From an uncultured Clostridia bacterium (lineage in GTDB: Bacteria > Bacillota > Clostridia > Christensenellales > UBA1242), in assembly GCA_944372435.1 (NCBI GenBank), contig CALVZD010000009.1, positions 1-36,838 of the forward strand: a DNA stretch of 36,838 bases, written 5' to 3'. The number at the start of each line of letters is the position of its first letter. The stretch's first letter is position 1. Of this stretch, positions 15,001 through 18,698 are shown one piece after another. A program made the position numbers and the translations under genes. The notes beneath the pieces are model-generated. The model saw only the letters and a program-made list of their open reading frames with translations. It did no database searches and was not told where the DNA came from.

Positions 15001-15261
15001 ATTGTAGGACGTTGAGGTTGTCAAAATGCTTTGCGAGCTTGTGTTTGCCGCAACAATGCCTGACGAAACGTTTTCAACGCTCGCCGTGATCTGCGCATAT
15101 GGTCTGTCAGAGCCGAGATCGATTTCTATGTAATCCTCGGAGGCAAAGTCTGACGAAGAGAGATTGATCACTGCCTGTGGACTCTCGTTTGTGCAGGCTG
15201 AAAACACCACTCCCCCCACGAGGAAGAAAACGCTCAAAAATGCCAACAGAACTTTTTTCAT
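1..15261 (-). CDS. Giant GLUG-repeat surface lipoprotein, at least 5,087 aa, 3' end outside the window
   Basis: Translation from ATG at 15261 gives a basic start, a hydrophobic core and Cys23 in the lipobox-like FSAC, so a lipid-anchored exported protein is predicted. The Shine-Dalgarno GGGAGG sits six bases upstream. I found no in-frame stop between 15261 and position 1. Residues about 25-1030 are Ser/Thr/Asn-rich beta-type sequence, probably Ig-like domains. Module headers of the form 'AED/AEQF...DIxL' occur near residues 1034, 2204, 2682 and 4577, each followed by GLUG-type repeats (GGxVG, NCYNT). Beta-rich stretches lie between them. A cell-surface adhesin or matrix protein is inferred; no enzyme motif was seen. 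Internal duplications lie at 2911-2982 and 7916-8038. The C-terminus and any downstream partner are not visible. The family assignment rests on repeat pattern only; the precise function is unknown. Confidence 0.9.
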   Translation of the reverse strand, partial: MKKVLLAFLSVFFLVGGVVFSACTNESPQAVINLSSSDFASEDYIEIDLGSDRPYAQITASVENVSSGIVAANTSSQSILTTSTSYNSETNTTLITITGQSEGSGLVELRSMEGSGTRTISVYVYSDIVGLSQKDPEANNDQFVLRGQSNTLSSSRYLEITSRPNGESNRQDVSWSFAEEQSQLGLSLTGNVLTVGEDYVGEQINLVASSVYTTLSTPVTLDVIDSFTAPTLTFSRDADFGYETYSGPYTLIKNDETKEDAELFVKLDFTGLDQSELSTSWQVSSNGQPVDALDVLIQGSDLSDNPYYLIRAKSPNVNIQTLTINFTVSYNNVAYSQTTQNFEVELADAVDRITVTSDGELVASDSSFDIYNNYSSDMPYGRPFQVVLGPNTVEDATFLITSSKNLGSLFTVSYQVPGELLKSVTFTESDGSYQSAEIPNNATVYFEALDAGSDPVDVTFVSTQSSAVSLTFTLTRREAPNDNFNITGDTSLYISTLTESTASSELSLSYADADGTSLTVADIFDGLYVEEFENFDVSLQLDGDMVILGVSNLQTNITESIEIKIFHRSGFSSTNAITVTAFTPLQSAAISYLGSNTAVVVDRQNANQTDSGATDFSLSSLTMRSSNSVTLGISTNTGATARGDLYSFDFYSFAEDYEVTDADKVLSDYHDIAGHGNLELNTTAVTFDSTTGRLTVNSDIQGYVVFTFSGYNYSHELQNIHRWFFLEGYTAPTSLRSTPNSLSLVARDSISLNDFSLSQSSLRVTYRLDTTPITYFDLSKFSFRSTVNNALVYILVDKVPDGSSRNYVTSVPADAEYYITNLSASATELTFDLIANTTNGLQVFNDTLVVSYEDFATDYFTSINISITSATRVESVRWENQTLDGSIYLDLYGQAQTDRQFTIVTTTDPLDAYNDDLTYIFEANSGTSANLVQISELGVVTFASGATFGGTGTIYVLPTDAIRSIGGIDYIVYFDSEGARQQIRLSALHANYETICSGYFLGGDSEQVEYSDVIVRIPVTVADGRSEETATRIYTAEQFENIDPNLHYVLMQSIELEDYDNADKNLVGTVKGYDKNVSIHLTGEQLFDSIATTGKVESLTIFGTVTGGGFVANTNNGSISNITITTINAGSGVSMSTVSGGYADETGSTFAGAIVGINNGSLGSETGEIRVEGVKVDLSAVLEATTYAGTFAGKNTGSITHTYGEFYLFADETLDDGGELNTISANYVGGFVGYADGGSVTHSYVYNYSAKWDDTGATPTLTFSKDALTFVEKTGAEGELLSGSGAFVGYVTSNPTVTNSFSMLGNYGASLPSSSTNYYYASGNATVSVPSPDAMSPEYWISEGDEGFQDYVRGGQPHLRFYQAQTLTNLSGIKVQQTSISLPVSEGSRGILFFHRLQNTGNLSQASANALAQLNTISFEELFGNPNIVVSSSNSQIVDISGNNIIIRGTGDVTLTVSSRHDYTQTQPFAFKVIYVLEAFTARYNGVITSGFDLQEGKSAYIEFSVKNSVYLAGEPQPRQIYLPDISLKGEIDPEELGNANYTISGMIGQISLSQGISSELEGKGETALALTTTILVNDFDAVDTAYQTAIASQFASTMLVRPFQGSNAILTNVESVRIEPAVTSKIEVTLVTDSASDTLILQLQNSDNQLLTFDDLKTESIAETSTTFVINAPSKSATASFATEILYINVAREGFNIDRYTYTITMHVDESYRSQIAHDENYTLILSSGSGTSANEGRKVGITLSSQQINYVDIANYRASNVSNNNGQIIYSRTEEQVSVISPGRASFMSIVVDPTYAYYDHMTLTYQALDAVSLLPSNGVLTMTKLADHGLTGTQYTVDVGSATAIVGGVRVSRDTSGVYNFRLYASQNISQDTIFVISATFYGADDQPIGEPVTYQLYVTYLPEAEIMVDGQVSTILAKGGMAKLSIRLQQDQDIDYLTAVGATGITIAPRSAWVTTPNPDGTKTLTARLYASLNAGIVSGGNTVNGTFEVQASVVRVLNGVQERKNSNAYVTIVDIEPVSAQLDGATYDENSNTYFFTSWVGITNLLRFNYTFDPQTYSYDESNADDSELVANLNAIRAQFQNVGYYNDATRSGFSINYQNSQAVPIYQRLEMNGTRLAFTQTSDGAFTYSNGRFRLTYTDGEGLTVTGIGTTATPIYLTLVDEIRIASEGSDALYQIETNFAIGVSIYSDLDRPLIIQTAEDFLQVAEEGQAQDYILLNDITLQNYTPISSDNFRSLDGNGYSINIESFNLQGSGTLQLGLFTTIASGSTIKNLRVNYYQTPITVDVTSSGYSTISIAGLAVTNNGTVTNCQVTSYNPNGDDAAGTGFYVNFVRGSSFADIDANSSISSRVAGFVVENTGSITNSKVGGEDIILIGEQVASSNYFNYSVRELSLFELSAQGSVAGFVVSNSGQIASSGVSNIQITNLSSSDTSQTAGFVVSNSGQIRASAVQGVLGENDTGYDAFHRTGSSISARGIVAGFVVQNSQNGQISDGYSNILISNSSTTNSVVGAGFVYQNSGFIETSYSASAVEANNAHQLSFSGYDSVGNPLNTGTIELSYYYISDQGTDSSSDVQAALNDANLINKDEVNNQNAYYGFVFNTDSDTDDGVWRIVDGYGVEPISLTKRTISHRYYVASETEEEYFLPYSTLQNQDDSLATVYNTAYGEEINPILINSAQDLKEAMGDSTSTSLSAQFTATEILGSYRFTTDIDLSELNNALGNAEIQSVNKTFKGTIDGNGFTISNISLSSSNTTTVGLFGSADGALIQNLNLEIDSVAAGSTVMVGGLVGYAKDSRILNIQMTQQEVTDQTEQRGIYGRNVTGGIVGAAIGDGALVGLSVSGAIVQSGYYNSNTTVSSTALYTHVTSAGDWIFNPATVRTYALQNDSRLYSSLASDSGLGFASFAGAIAGYVDLYDSALSTQTAYSYSSSLTNEDYQVAHISVTGSLDVRGEVVGGAIGYTGVQTKVQDAAVYVGRGENITAKILSYNFIAGGLVGIANGDFYQVLTQHEETLQAEIERSMSNYYINGNTNAERGILDLFENTSAATEAYQPKYVGGLFGVFGNGFVYVAYSKLNAINPNISTNGYAGGLAGGAFSVEGSDFSVEDTASGATIQSTLLLQEVYVSGDVYANGENTEGVASNFGGLFGRFIPYNSGDTSQVRLTLKAVNAFNEFGILGEAYNTASAGAQAISTISAVVGNRNGVEPVVCQVLSGIEGATDDKSFGYMESYSSGAHTVTVKSDIYSDRDQQTDALYVFNVQSLTTFANPESGYAVTNGAFINSNAWSIENWTHETTELFPTINLTSSPSYLYLDQDNIAYVLSQMSNSSIEVRVRGRSVDSNGTVSYGYVDLSNYLGGEDNALNIINSFSGRLIGATDNTWFNETTEGTIPWEVGSGEDRVTSNDALGSNYPGIVINQSLFSSVTTGVSFQNLNIVFYGGTNTANGSSTDAGSEIDNRGDSATISYPFIENPINNVNFINVRTWYVDPVSITVDDSGNAGLLAPSAENSNFINITMYFSKISNTGSNAVVQFKDNAEIDDVDVSVGLLVGELVQSSSFETLRLQNITIKHPNLAPGADFMQVTTSGSANLYAGLYVGNLTNPTPASGESAGSDVRPTGVNISARLPESQTESITEDVFLSKVNVTPSVSTFSNIYVGGLFGQISAASVSMAFEKTETYNQQLDVNVNAGVETEEDDAEEEPAEGEAITSSIGGLVGSFNGSFTTNVSTSGSYQPQLGFNISIGQKHNDLSAGMLFGEIATGSSVTITPSVQLKIVGSVSSSSATISTANIGGIVGTNSGVLTMQNLDISFETFTQSDSQISLDKDDFEVENTTTFNQAFKAGSISAGALVGKNEAGTISVTGEASADPNFKVNTAEENIRLYATDTYLRAGGLIGETSGSGVVTVSGNINNTAVIWALGNANSGGTGTGRSGVTPTATSVSVGGVLGYSAAYGTESATTLSITGTASDVNVFVSAKNLTAGGIVGDLTTTESATGVGAKITNNVFSGAFKVFGGTSNDGDHKIGGVVGTIVTTTGNSTANIEANKTYGDAIYTPSNDFNSLSAYYFGGVVGQVGADAEVTIQSNIVAFTNNNQLRGTTHYANNNQLRGTTHYANAMVGNAAQNTVTYGDAATTKNYYSSQLVLATSDNAVDLNYKDTGESYLAGYSPNEEGEAKYTAGDDYNTTVESDKLKTIIGKLTSTVTGTPAVSAGDLGTKLNPESVGTNSTNSTNGITYYTNAASTGTTESLTDDTTDPSDITFSNTAFAFIGDWKEQTVPIDSLSVHSFISGVRTEINAPDTGSSQDVTTDGTNRGGIVNTMTGGIVYASISSGTLSVGGTVQANIGGIVGKITSGYINESSSSLKIVYRATSAGIASGIATTASAATGDFNKIFINNTYSSGTVTSYIDASLYSFTNGVANTSIFDSYTISRVSWNDYTSDNIVNSNAVSIGITGSAETTNFGYDSNALGDAFGKNITTTTEEGNATANTALTNTDWIYPKSCNDSDSGTVPENGILITSESDSNKGWSKDEATNYGYPVRNFAAFKAFATSVTIGSGSDAVTTADIPNVTKLVQAEDTTISYRLIDDIDFAKTTYSSSWSSLDFSDVANFDGGEHTISNLRGETLFSTVQNISDLRVTDADLNAQAVVAVHLTGTADNVIATGLLCVDGTTTMASKGSNNSNENAYYMDVAVGGLFALADGNVSDCKNYVKIDVNRKLDNINVGGIVGRSVANISSSFNYSPINVYSISNAVVGGITGGWTGSSISYCGNENTVFNAYVKTSTDNTKINPAGNFYAAGIVGMSTNGSITNCYNTSMIKAGNKGINAAKDSGAAYAAGIIASGSSTVSNCTNTGFIEALGSTSASTNDNFTQFFVTSDTNSPDGDYINRGSNFTAASFNSENVLATSNTTGLARVWYKINAQNIKNVYASAIGLDSSNKEVSNNSGKNDGTVYRNGLFGTVTNSVVVTMPTYEPYIHSSADANNLSLHNGDIKIYFAEETSRPTPVIAETDELGAMTKFYIKSTRTIKYNNDDNLVRTQTRYWSVVDINGLHNGGGYNSDTGNYYAQKAHHGTSNMTYGSTAGSSLF
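2911..2982 (-). repeat. Perfect 36-bp tandem duplication inside the giant gene
   Basis: Two identical 36-bp units lie head to tail (2911-2946 and 2947-2982), followed by a five-base start of a third. The unit is in frame and encodes the 12-residue block NNQLRGTTHYAN twice. The absence of any difference between copies implies recent slippage. Confidence 0.95.
7916..8038 (-). repeat. 27-bp exact direct repeat, 96-bp period, within the GLUG module
   Basis: The same 27 bases occur at 7916-7942 and 8012-8038, 32 codons apart. They encode the repeated AGFVVSNSGQI block of successive GLUG-like units, so this is an internal protein repeat preserved at DNA level. Confidence 0.85.
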
Positions 15262-15345
15262 TTTGCCTCCCAAGTTATTATTTTTAATTATCCAGAATTT
15301 ATAATTTTTTGTCGCAAAAAAAATAAATATTTCTAGATATATAAA

Positions 15346-15375
15346 ATTATAAAACAAACCGGCGGAAAATGTCAA
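15346..15375 (-). promoter_or_regulatory. Near-consensus sigma-A promoter of the giant lipoprotein gene
   Basis: On the minus strand TTGACA (15375-15370) and TATAAT (15351-15346) are separated by 18 bp. Both hexamers match consensus exactly. The predicted start gives a leader of about 78 nt before ATG at 15261. This is the strongest promoter match in the window. Confidence 0.75.
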
Positions 15376-15383
15376 ATAAATGC

Positions 15384-15412
15384 TTGCAAATTGCGAAAAA
15401 ATCTATTAAAAT
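15384..15412 (+). promoter_or_regulatory. Promoter of the ttcA-type gene
   Basis: TTGCAA (15384-15389) and TAAAAT (15407-15412) are 17 bp apart on the plus strand. The -35 box lies about 9 bp from the -35 box of the divergent giant-gene promoter, so the two units share a compact, A/T-rich divergent control region. The remaining sequence from 15413 to 15535 is A/T homopolymer-rich leader with nothing else recognisable. Confidence 0.5.
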
Positions 15413-15535
15413 AAAAATGCAAAAAATTTAAAAGAAAAAATAAATAATTTTAAAAAATATCTCAATTTTTCATTATTTTTTCGATTTTTTTGCGATTTTT
15501 TGAATATTTTTTTAAATTATTTGACGAGAGGAAAA

Positions 15536-16246
15536 ATGAAAAGCATAATTTCAAAAATAAAAAAGCTTTGCAAAGAACAAAATTTGATCGAGTCAGGCGA
15601 CAAGATTGCAGTTGGAGTTTCAGGCGGCAAAGACAGCTTGGTGATGCTGAAAGCGCTTTGCGAGGTGAGAAAAAAATTTAAAAACCGCTTTGATATGATC
15701 GCGATTTGCGTCGACCTTTCAAACGGAAAGATGAACTTTGACGGTGTCAAAGCTTTTTGCGACCAGCTTGGCGTTGAACTTGAAATCGTCAATTCGAACG
15801 TGTTTGAGATCGTGTTTGACATTCGAAAGGAAAAAAATCCTTGCTCACTTTGCGCAAATTTGCGACGAGGGCTTTTGAACACCGCAGCAAAAAAGGCGGG
15901 TTGCAACAAAGTCGCACTCGCGCATCACGCTGACGACCTGATCGAGACCTTTTGCATGAGCATCAGGCAGGAAAACCGGCTGTTTGTTTTGCCAGCCAAA
16001 AGTTATCTCAGCCGCATGGACCTGACTTTGATCAGACCGATGCTGCTTTGCTTTGAAAGCGAAATTTTGATTGAGGCGCAAAATTTGCCTGTCACAAAAA
16101 ACATCTGCCCAGCAGACCATGAAACATCAAGAGAAAAAGCAAAAAGTTTTTTAAATAACTTGGAAGAATCTTTTCCGCAAATAAAAAAATCTCTGCTAAA
16201 TGCGCTTGTCAATCCAAAAAGATATTCTTTGTGGAAAGACGAATAA
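15536..16246 (+). CDS. ttcA: TtcA-family tRNA 2-thiocytidine biosynthesis protein (PP-loop ATPase)
   Basis: The 236-residue protein carries the PP-loop SGGKDS (residues 29-34), which in this family binds ATP to adenylate the target cytidine. It also has the TtcA signature CSLC followed by a short LRRG (Cys103, Cys106) and a later Cys191, the three-cysteine set that holds a 4Fe-4S cluster in TtcA. The AHHADD stretch is the second PP-loop-ATPase motif. The role is 2-thiolation of C32 in certain tRNAs, in the cytoplasm. I chose ATG 15536 because AGAGG precedes it at proper spacing; a TTG 36 bp upstream lacks this. It is a single-gene unit with no GC-rich terminator, only oligo-T runs at 16247-16349. 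TtcA is typically longer (about 300 aa in proteobacteria); the short form is common in Clostridia. Confidence 0.85.
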   Translation: MKSIISKIKKLCKEQNLIESGDKIAVGVSGGKDSLVMLKALCEVRKKFKNRFDMIAICVDLSNGKMNFDGVKAFCDQLGVELEIVNSNVFEIVFDIRKEKNPCSLCANLRRGLLNTAAKKAGCNKVALAHHADDLIETFCMSIRQENRLFVLPAKSYLSRMDLTLIRPMLLCFESEILIEAQNLPVTKNICPADHETSREKAKSFLNNLEESFPQIKKSLLNALVNPKRYSLWKDE

Positions 16247-16347
16247 TTTAATTAAATTTTTCTGATTTTTTATTTTTTTTATTATTTTTTGCGATTTTTT
16301 TAATATTTTTTTTATTTTTTTGCGTTATTTTAATAAATTATTATTTT

Positions 16348-16375
16348 TTAAAAAAAACCAGCGCAAAAATGCGCT
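16348..16375 (-). terminator. Rho-independent terminator after spoIIID
   Basis: On the minus strand AGCGC (16375-16371) pairs with GCGCT (16364-16360) around a six-base loop, followed within three bases by a run of T. It lies just beyond the spoIIID stop. Confidence 0.75.
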
Positions 16376-16385
16376 AGCAAAAAAA

Positions 16386-16634
16386 TCATTTTGAAAGATA
16401 TTTTATTTTTGTGGCTTGACCTCCTCGCAGGTGTTTTTCGGAAAAGTTTATATCTAAAATTTTTTCTATTTTTTTATACTTTTTTTCGCTGAGTTTTTTT
16501 AGCCTCTTCGACATATCAACATGAACAGTGCTTTTGCTGACGCCAAAGAGAGCGGCAGTTTGTCTGAGCGTGCTGCGAGTGCCAATGATGTATTCAGCTT
16601 CCAAAAGCACCCTTTTGCAAATCTCTTCTCTCAC
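16386..16634 (-). CDS. spoIIID: Stage III sporulation transcriptional regulator SpoIIID
   Basis: This 82-residue DNA-binding protein has a helix-turn-helix at about residues 23-43 (LRQTAALFGVSKSTVHVDM) and the basic tail HLRGGQATKIKY (68-79), both close to the SpoIIID family of spore formers. SpoIIID acts in the mother cell, activating and repressing sigma-E genes on the path to sigma-K. GTG at 16634 is chosen as start because AAGGAGGG lies nine bases upstream; a TTG eight codons earlier would put that ribosome site inside the gene. The B. subtilis protein is about 93 aa, so the C-terminus is slightly short. It follows acpP and the SpoIIQ-like gene, the expected neighbourhood for spoIIID. Confidence 0.93.
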   Translation of the reverse strand: MREEICKRVLLEAEYIIGTRSTLRQTAALFGVSKSTVHVDMSKRLKKLSEKKYKKIEKILDINFSEKHLRGGQATKIKYLSK

Positions 16635-16705
16635 AGCAGAATACCCTCCTTGCAATAAGGATATTCGGCGGCTTGTCGAGATATGTCAGATTTTGTTTTT
16701 TTGTG

Positions 16706-16735
16706 TTAAAAAAAACAGGCTTTGAAAAACCTGTT
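16706..16735 (-). terminator. Terminator of acpP overlapping its stop codon
   Basis: AACAGG (minus 16735-16730) pairs with CCTGTT (16719-16714), followed by an unbroken T run. The first two bases of the TAA stop codon complement are inside the stem. Confidence 0.8.
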
Positions 16736-16955
16736 ATTTTGCCTCGATGATTTTGCAAATGTCGTTGACCGTTCTGAGTTTGTCCACTTGATCGTCTGGG
16801 ATTTTGATTGAAAAATTGTCTTCAAGCAGCATAAGCATCTCGACCACATCAAGAGAGTCTGCGCCCAAATCATCAACAATGTCAGCATCGTCAGCAATGT
16901 CATCAGGCGACAAACAAAGCTGCTCTGCGATAAGCTCTTTCACTTTTTCTTTCAT
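16734..16955 (-). CDS. acpP: Acyl carrier protein
   Basis: The 73-residue acidic protein has the canonical ADSLD motif with Ser34 as the 4'-phosphopantetheine attachment site, and the usual four-helix ACP pattern; it carries growing acyl chains in type II fatty-acid synthesis in the cytoplasm. ATG 16955 is preceded by GGAGG at five bases; a GTG four codons earlier overlaps this site and is rejected. ACP genes normally sit with fab genes or plsX/rnc; here it stands alone with its own promoter and terminator between a SpoIIQ-like gene and spoIIID. It could be the housekeeping ACP or a dedicated second copy; the sequence cannot decide. Confidence 0.93.
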   Translation of the reverse strand: MKEKVKELIAEQLCLSPDDIADDADIVDDLGADSLDVVEMLMLLEDNFSIKIPDDQVDKLRTVNDICKIIEAK

Positions 16956-16973
16956 TTTGTCCTCCACGATGTC

Positions 16974-17002
16974 ATTATATCACACTTGATTTGAGAAAAC
17001 AA
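16974..17002 (-). promoter_or_regulatory. Promoter of acpP
   Basis: An extended -10 (TGA followed by TATAAT, minus 16979-16974) lies 17 bp from a weak -35 (TTGTTT, 17002-16997). The predicted start is about 12 nt upstream of the acpP ATG. It means acpP can be expressed separately from the sporulation genes on either side. Confidence 0.6.
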
Positions 17003-17018
17003 AACGATTTTTGCAAAT

Positions 17019-17603
17019 TTACTTGGATTGAAGTGAAATGAACGAATTTGGATCGACTTTTTCGTCGTTTTGATAAAGCGTGAGCTCCAAGTGCGCGCCA
17101 TATGTCGCCTCGTTCGCAGCAGATGTTGAAATCGTGCCGATCTTTTGACCTTTCACAACACTGTCGCCTTCGCCAACCTCCAAATTAGAGTCGAGCGACG
17201 AGTAAACGCTGACAAACCCATCTTTGTGCTCAATCGTGACGATATTGCCATAGAGATAGCGATAGTCGACATCGACAACCGTGCCGTCGGCAACCGCCAT
17301 GACAGTTGGGTCCTCGCTCGTGAGATCAACCGCACAGTGCGATTGATATTTTGCCATGGTCTCGTTATACTGCAACAGCTCATCCGAATAATCTCTGATG
17401 ATGACAGCGTCGTTCATCGGCAGGCCGAAGCTGATAGGTTCGGTGGTTACATCGACGACTGGCTCTTGCTCACCTCCTCTGTTTGCGAGCACTCCTGCAA
17501 CCGTCGCGGTGACAATCACTGCGACTATGATAAAGCCTCCCAAGATGTAAAGCCCAAAGCGTTTAAAAAATGTGAAAAATTTGTTATCTCTTCTGATTTC
17601 CAT
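17019..17603 (-). CDS. spoIIQ: SpoIIQ-like M23 (LytM) membrane protein with an altered zinc site
   Basis: The 194-residue protein has one membrane helix (residues 17-40), a linker, and a LytM/M23 fold (about 80-185). SpoIIQ is made in the forespore and its extracellular domain pairs with mother-cell SpoIIIAH to form the channel across the two membranes. The first metal motif is intact (His89-x-x-x-Asp93), but the usual HxH pair reads His171-Leu-Glu173, so the last zinc ligand is Glu. Loss of a ligand is known in B. subtilis SpoIIQ, although at a different position. ATG 17603 follows GAGGAGGG; an upstream alternative includes the ribosome site. It sits 54 bp after the YwmB-like gene and upstream of acpP and spoIIID, the position held by spoIIQ in C. 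difficile. A generic M23 protein is the alternative. Confidence 0.75.
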   Translation of the reverse strand: MEIRRDNKFFTFFKRFGLYILGGFIIVAVIVTATVAGVLANRGGEQEPVVDVTTEPISFGLPMNDAVIIRDYSDELLQYNETMAKYQSHCAVDLTSEDPTVMAVADGTVVDVDYRYLYGNIVTIEHKDGFVSVYSSLDSNLEVGEGDSVVKGQKIGTISTSAANEATYGAHLELTLYQNDEKVDPNSFISLQSK

Positions 17604-17657
17604 TTTTCCCTCCTCGACTAAGATTGTTGACACAAAAAATTTTTCTATACATTTTTT

Positions 17658-18110
17658 TTAATAGCCTGTCACAATGCTTGGAAAGCCGATCACAACCTCA
17701 TCACCTCGCCACGCGACCTCTGCATTGATTTTGCGGCCTTGACTGAGATAGCTTTCAGAAAAAAGCGGAGTGTAATAATACTCAACTTCAATCTCTTCAA
17801 GCGAAACCTTTGACATTTTTTGCAGTTTTAAGGTTTTTGCTAGTTTTTCAAAATTCTGCTTTTCCAAGCAAAATATCACCGCTTTTGCCTGATATTTTTC
17901 GATTATTTCGTGAAAATCACTCATTTCCACAAAAATTATCGCATCCGAGCCGCTCATGACAAAATCTTCACCAAGGCTTTCGGCGGTTGCAACATCGGTC
18001 ACAATTGTGGCGCTTTTCAAAAGCTCGGTTTGCGCGCTCAGCGACTTTGGAAGAACAGCCGTGCCAGAAATAACGATCGCTAAAAACAAAAAAACTGCCA
18101 ACTTTTTCAT
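17658..18110 (-). CDS. Short YwmB-like (DUF1779) exported protein
   Basis: From ATG 18110 the product has 150 residues with a Sec-type signal (KKLAVFLFLAIVISG). Its end, KINAEVAW then VVIGFPSIVTGY, resembles the C-terminus of B. subtilis YwmB as I remember it (KMNLQIAL then VTVGTPIVTTEY). The role of YwmB is not established; its gene usually precedes murA, spoIID and spoIIQ. The SpoIIQ-like gene directly downstream supports the assignment. The mature part is much shorter than the roughly 245-aa B. subtilis protein, so the N-terminal half of the domain appears reduced. No clear ribosome site precedes ATG 18110. A TTG at 18149 overlapping the upstream gene would add 13 residues before the signal and is less likely. 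The remote similarity needs a profile check. Confidence 0.5.
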   Translation of the reverse strand: MKKLAVFLFLAIVISGTAVLPKSLSAQTELLKSATIVTDVATAESLGEDFVMSGSDAIIFVEMSDFHEIIEKYQAKAVIFCLEKQNFEKLAKTLKLQKMSKVSLEEIEVEYYYTPLFSESYLSQGRKINAEVAWRGDEVVIGFPSIVTGY

Positions 18111-18136
18111 GCAAAGTTTATTGACAGTTTTTTCGT

Positions 18137-18670
18137 TTAATATCCCCAAATCTGCGCCCGGTCAAGCTCGGCATCCAGCCCCTCGATAACTATCGTCAAA
18201 ACATAGCTTTTTTGCGAGTCGTAAAACTCCTCGCCTAGCAGCTTGACGAAAGACGCCACAGAAATTTTGTTTTGGCTTTCAATTGGCTCGTCAAAATAAT
18301 AATACTCGCCGTTTTCCGACCAATGCTCGCTGACGCCAAGCTCAACCTTGCAATCACCAAGGCTGTAACTGAAAATGAAAGCTTTGGCGCGAAGGTGCAG
18401 CGGCCTTTCCGACTCATTGGCAACATTGACAAACTGTTTGAGTTCGTGCCCTGGCAGATACGCTCCGCTCAGCGTGAACGAAACAGCCTCCGTTTCGTTT
18501 CCTGTCAGCGAAAGGTTGACAGTTGAGCCCAGCTGCATATCCGAAACGAGAGAGGTTGTGTTTGAATAAAACCAGCCAGAGAGCCCGAGATAAAGCGTCA
18601 CCCCCAAGGCGATAACGAGGACGACGATGGCAAAAATAAAACCATAAGTGCTTTTTTTAAGCTTTCTCAT
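18137..18670 (-). CDS. One-pass membrane protein with a TasA/camelysin-like ectodomain (tentative)
   Basis: The 177-residue protein has a basic start, one hydrophobic segment (about residues 9-33) and a beta-rich extracellular part. The ectodomain stretch 'NVANESERPLHLRAKAF...EHWSENGEYYYFDEPI' resembles the pattern of SipW-cognate TasA/camelysin-type proteins (N-rich strand, RVK strand, W then GYYYY). That is a pattern judgement only, and no catalytic motif is visible. It is the middle gene of an apparent operon: 28 bp after the LPG-synthase-type gene, and its stop lies 26 bp before the YwmB-like ATG. Start ATG 18670 has no strong ribosome site. Function unknown; involvement in envelope changes during sporulation is a guess from position. 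Confidence 0.65.
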   Translation of the reverse strand: MRKLKKSTYGFIFAIVVLVIALGVTLYLGLSGWFYSNTTSLVSDMQLGSTVNLSLTGNETEAVSFTLSGAYLPGHELKQFVNVANESERPLHLRAKAFIFSYSLGDCKVELGVSEHWSENGEYYYFDEPIESQNKISVASFVKLLGEEFYDSQKSYVLTIVIEGLDAELDRAQIWGY

Positions 18671-18698
18671 GGTTATATTTTTTTCGTTTTTAAAGTTA

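Noticed and set aside
16247..16349. Dense oligo-T/oligo-A tract after ttcA
   Set aside because: No G/C-containing stem; it looks like ordinary A/T-rich intergenic DNA, not an origin or a defined terminator.
17145..17621. 158-codon frame on the plus strand
   Set aside because: Antisense of the SpoIIQ-like gene; the coding evidence is all on the other strand.
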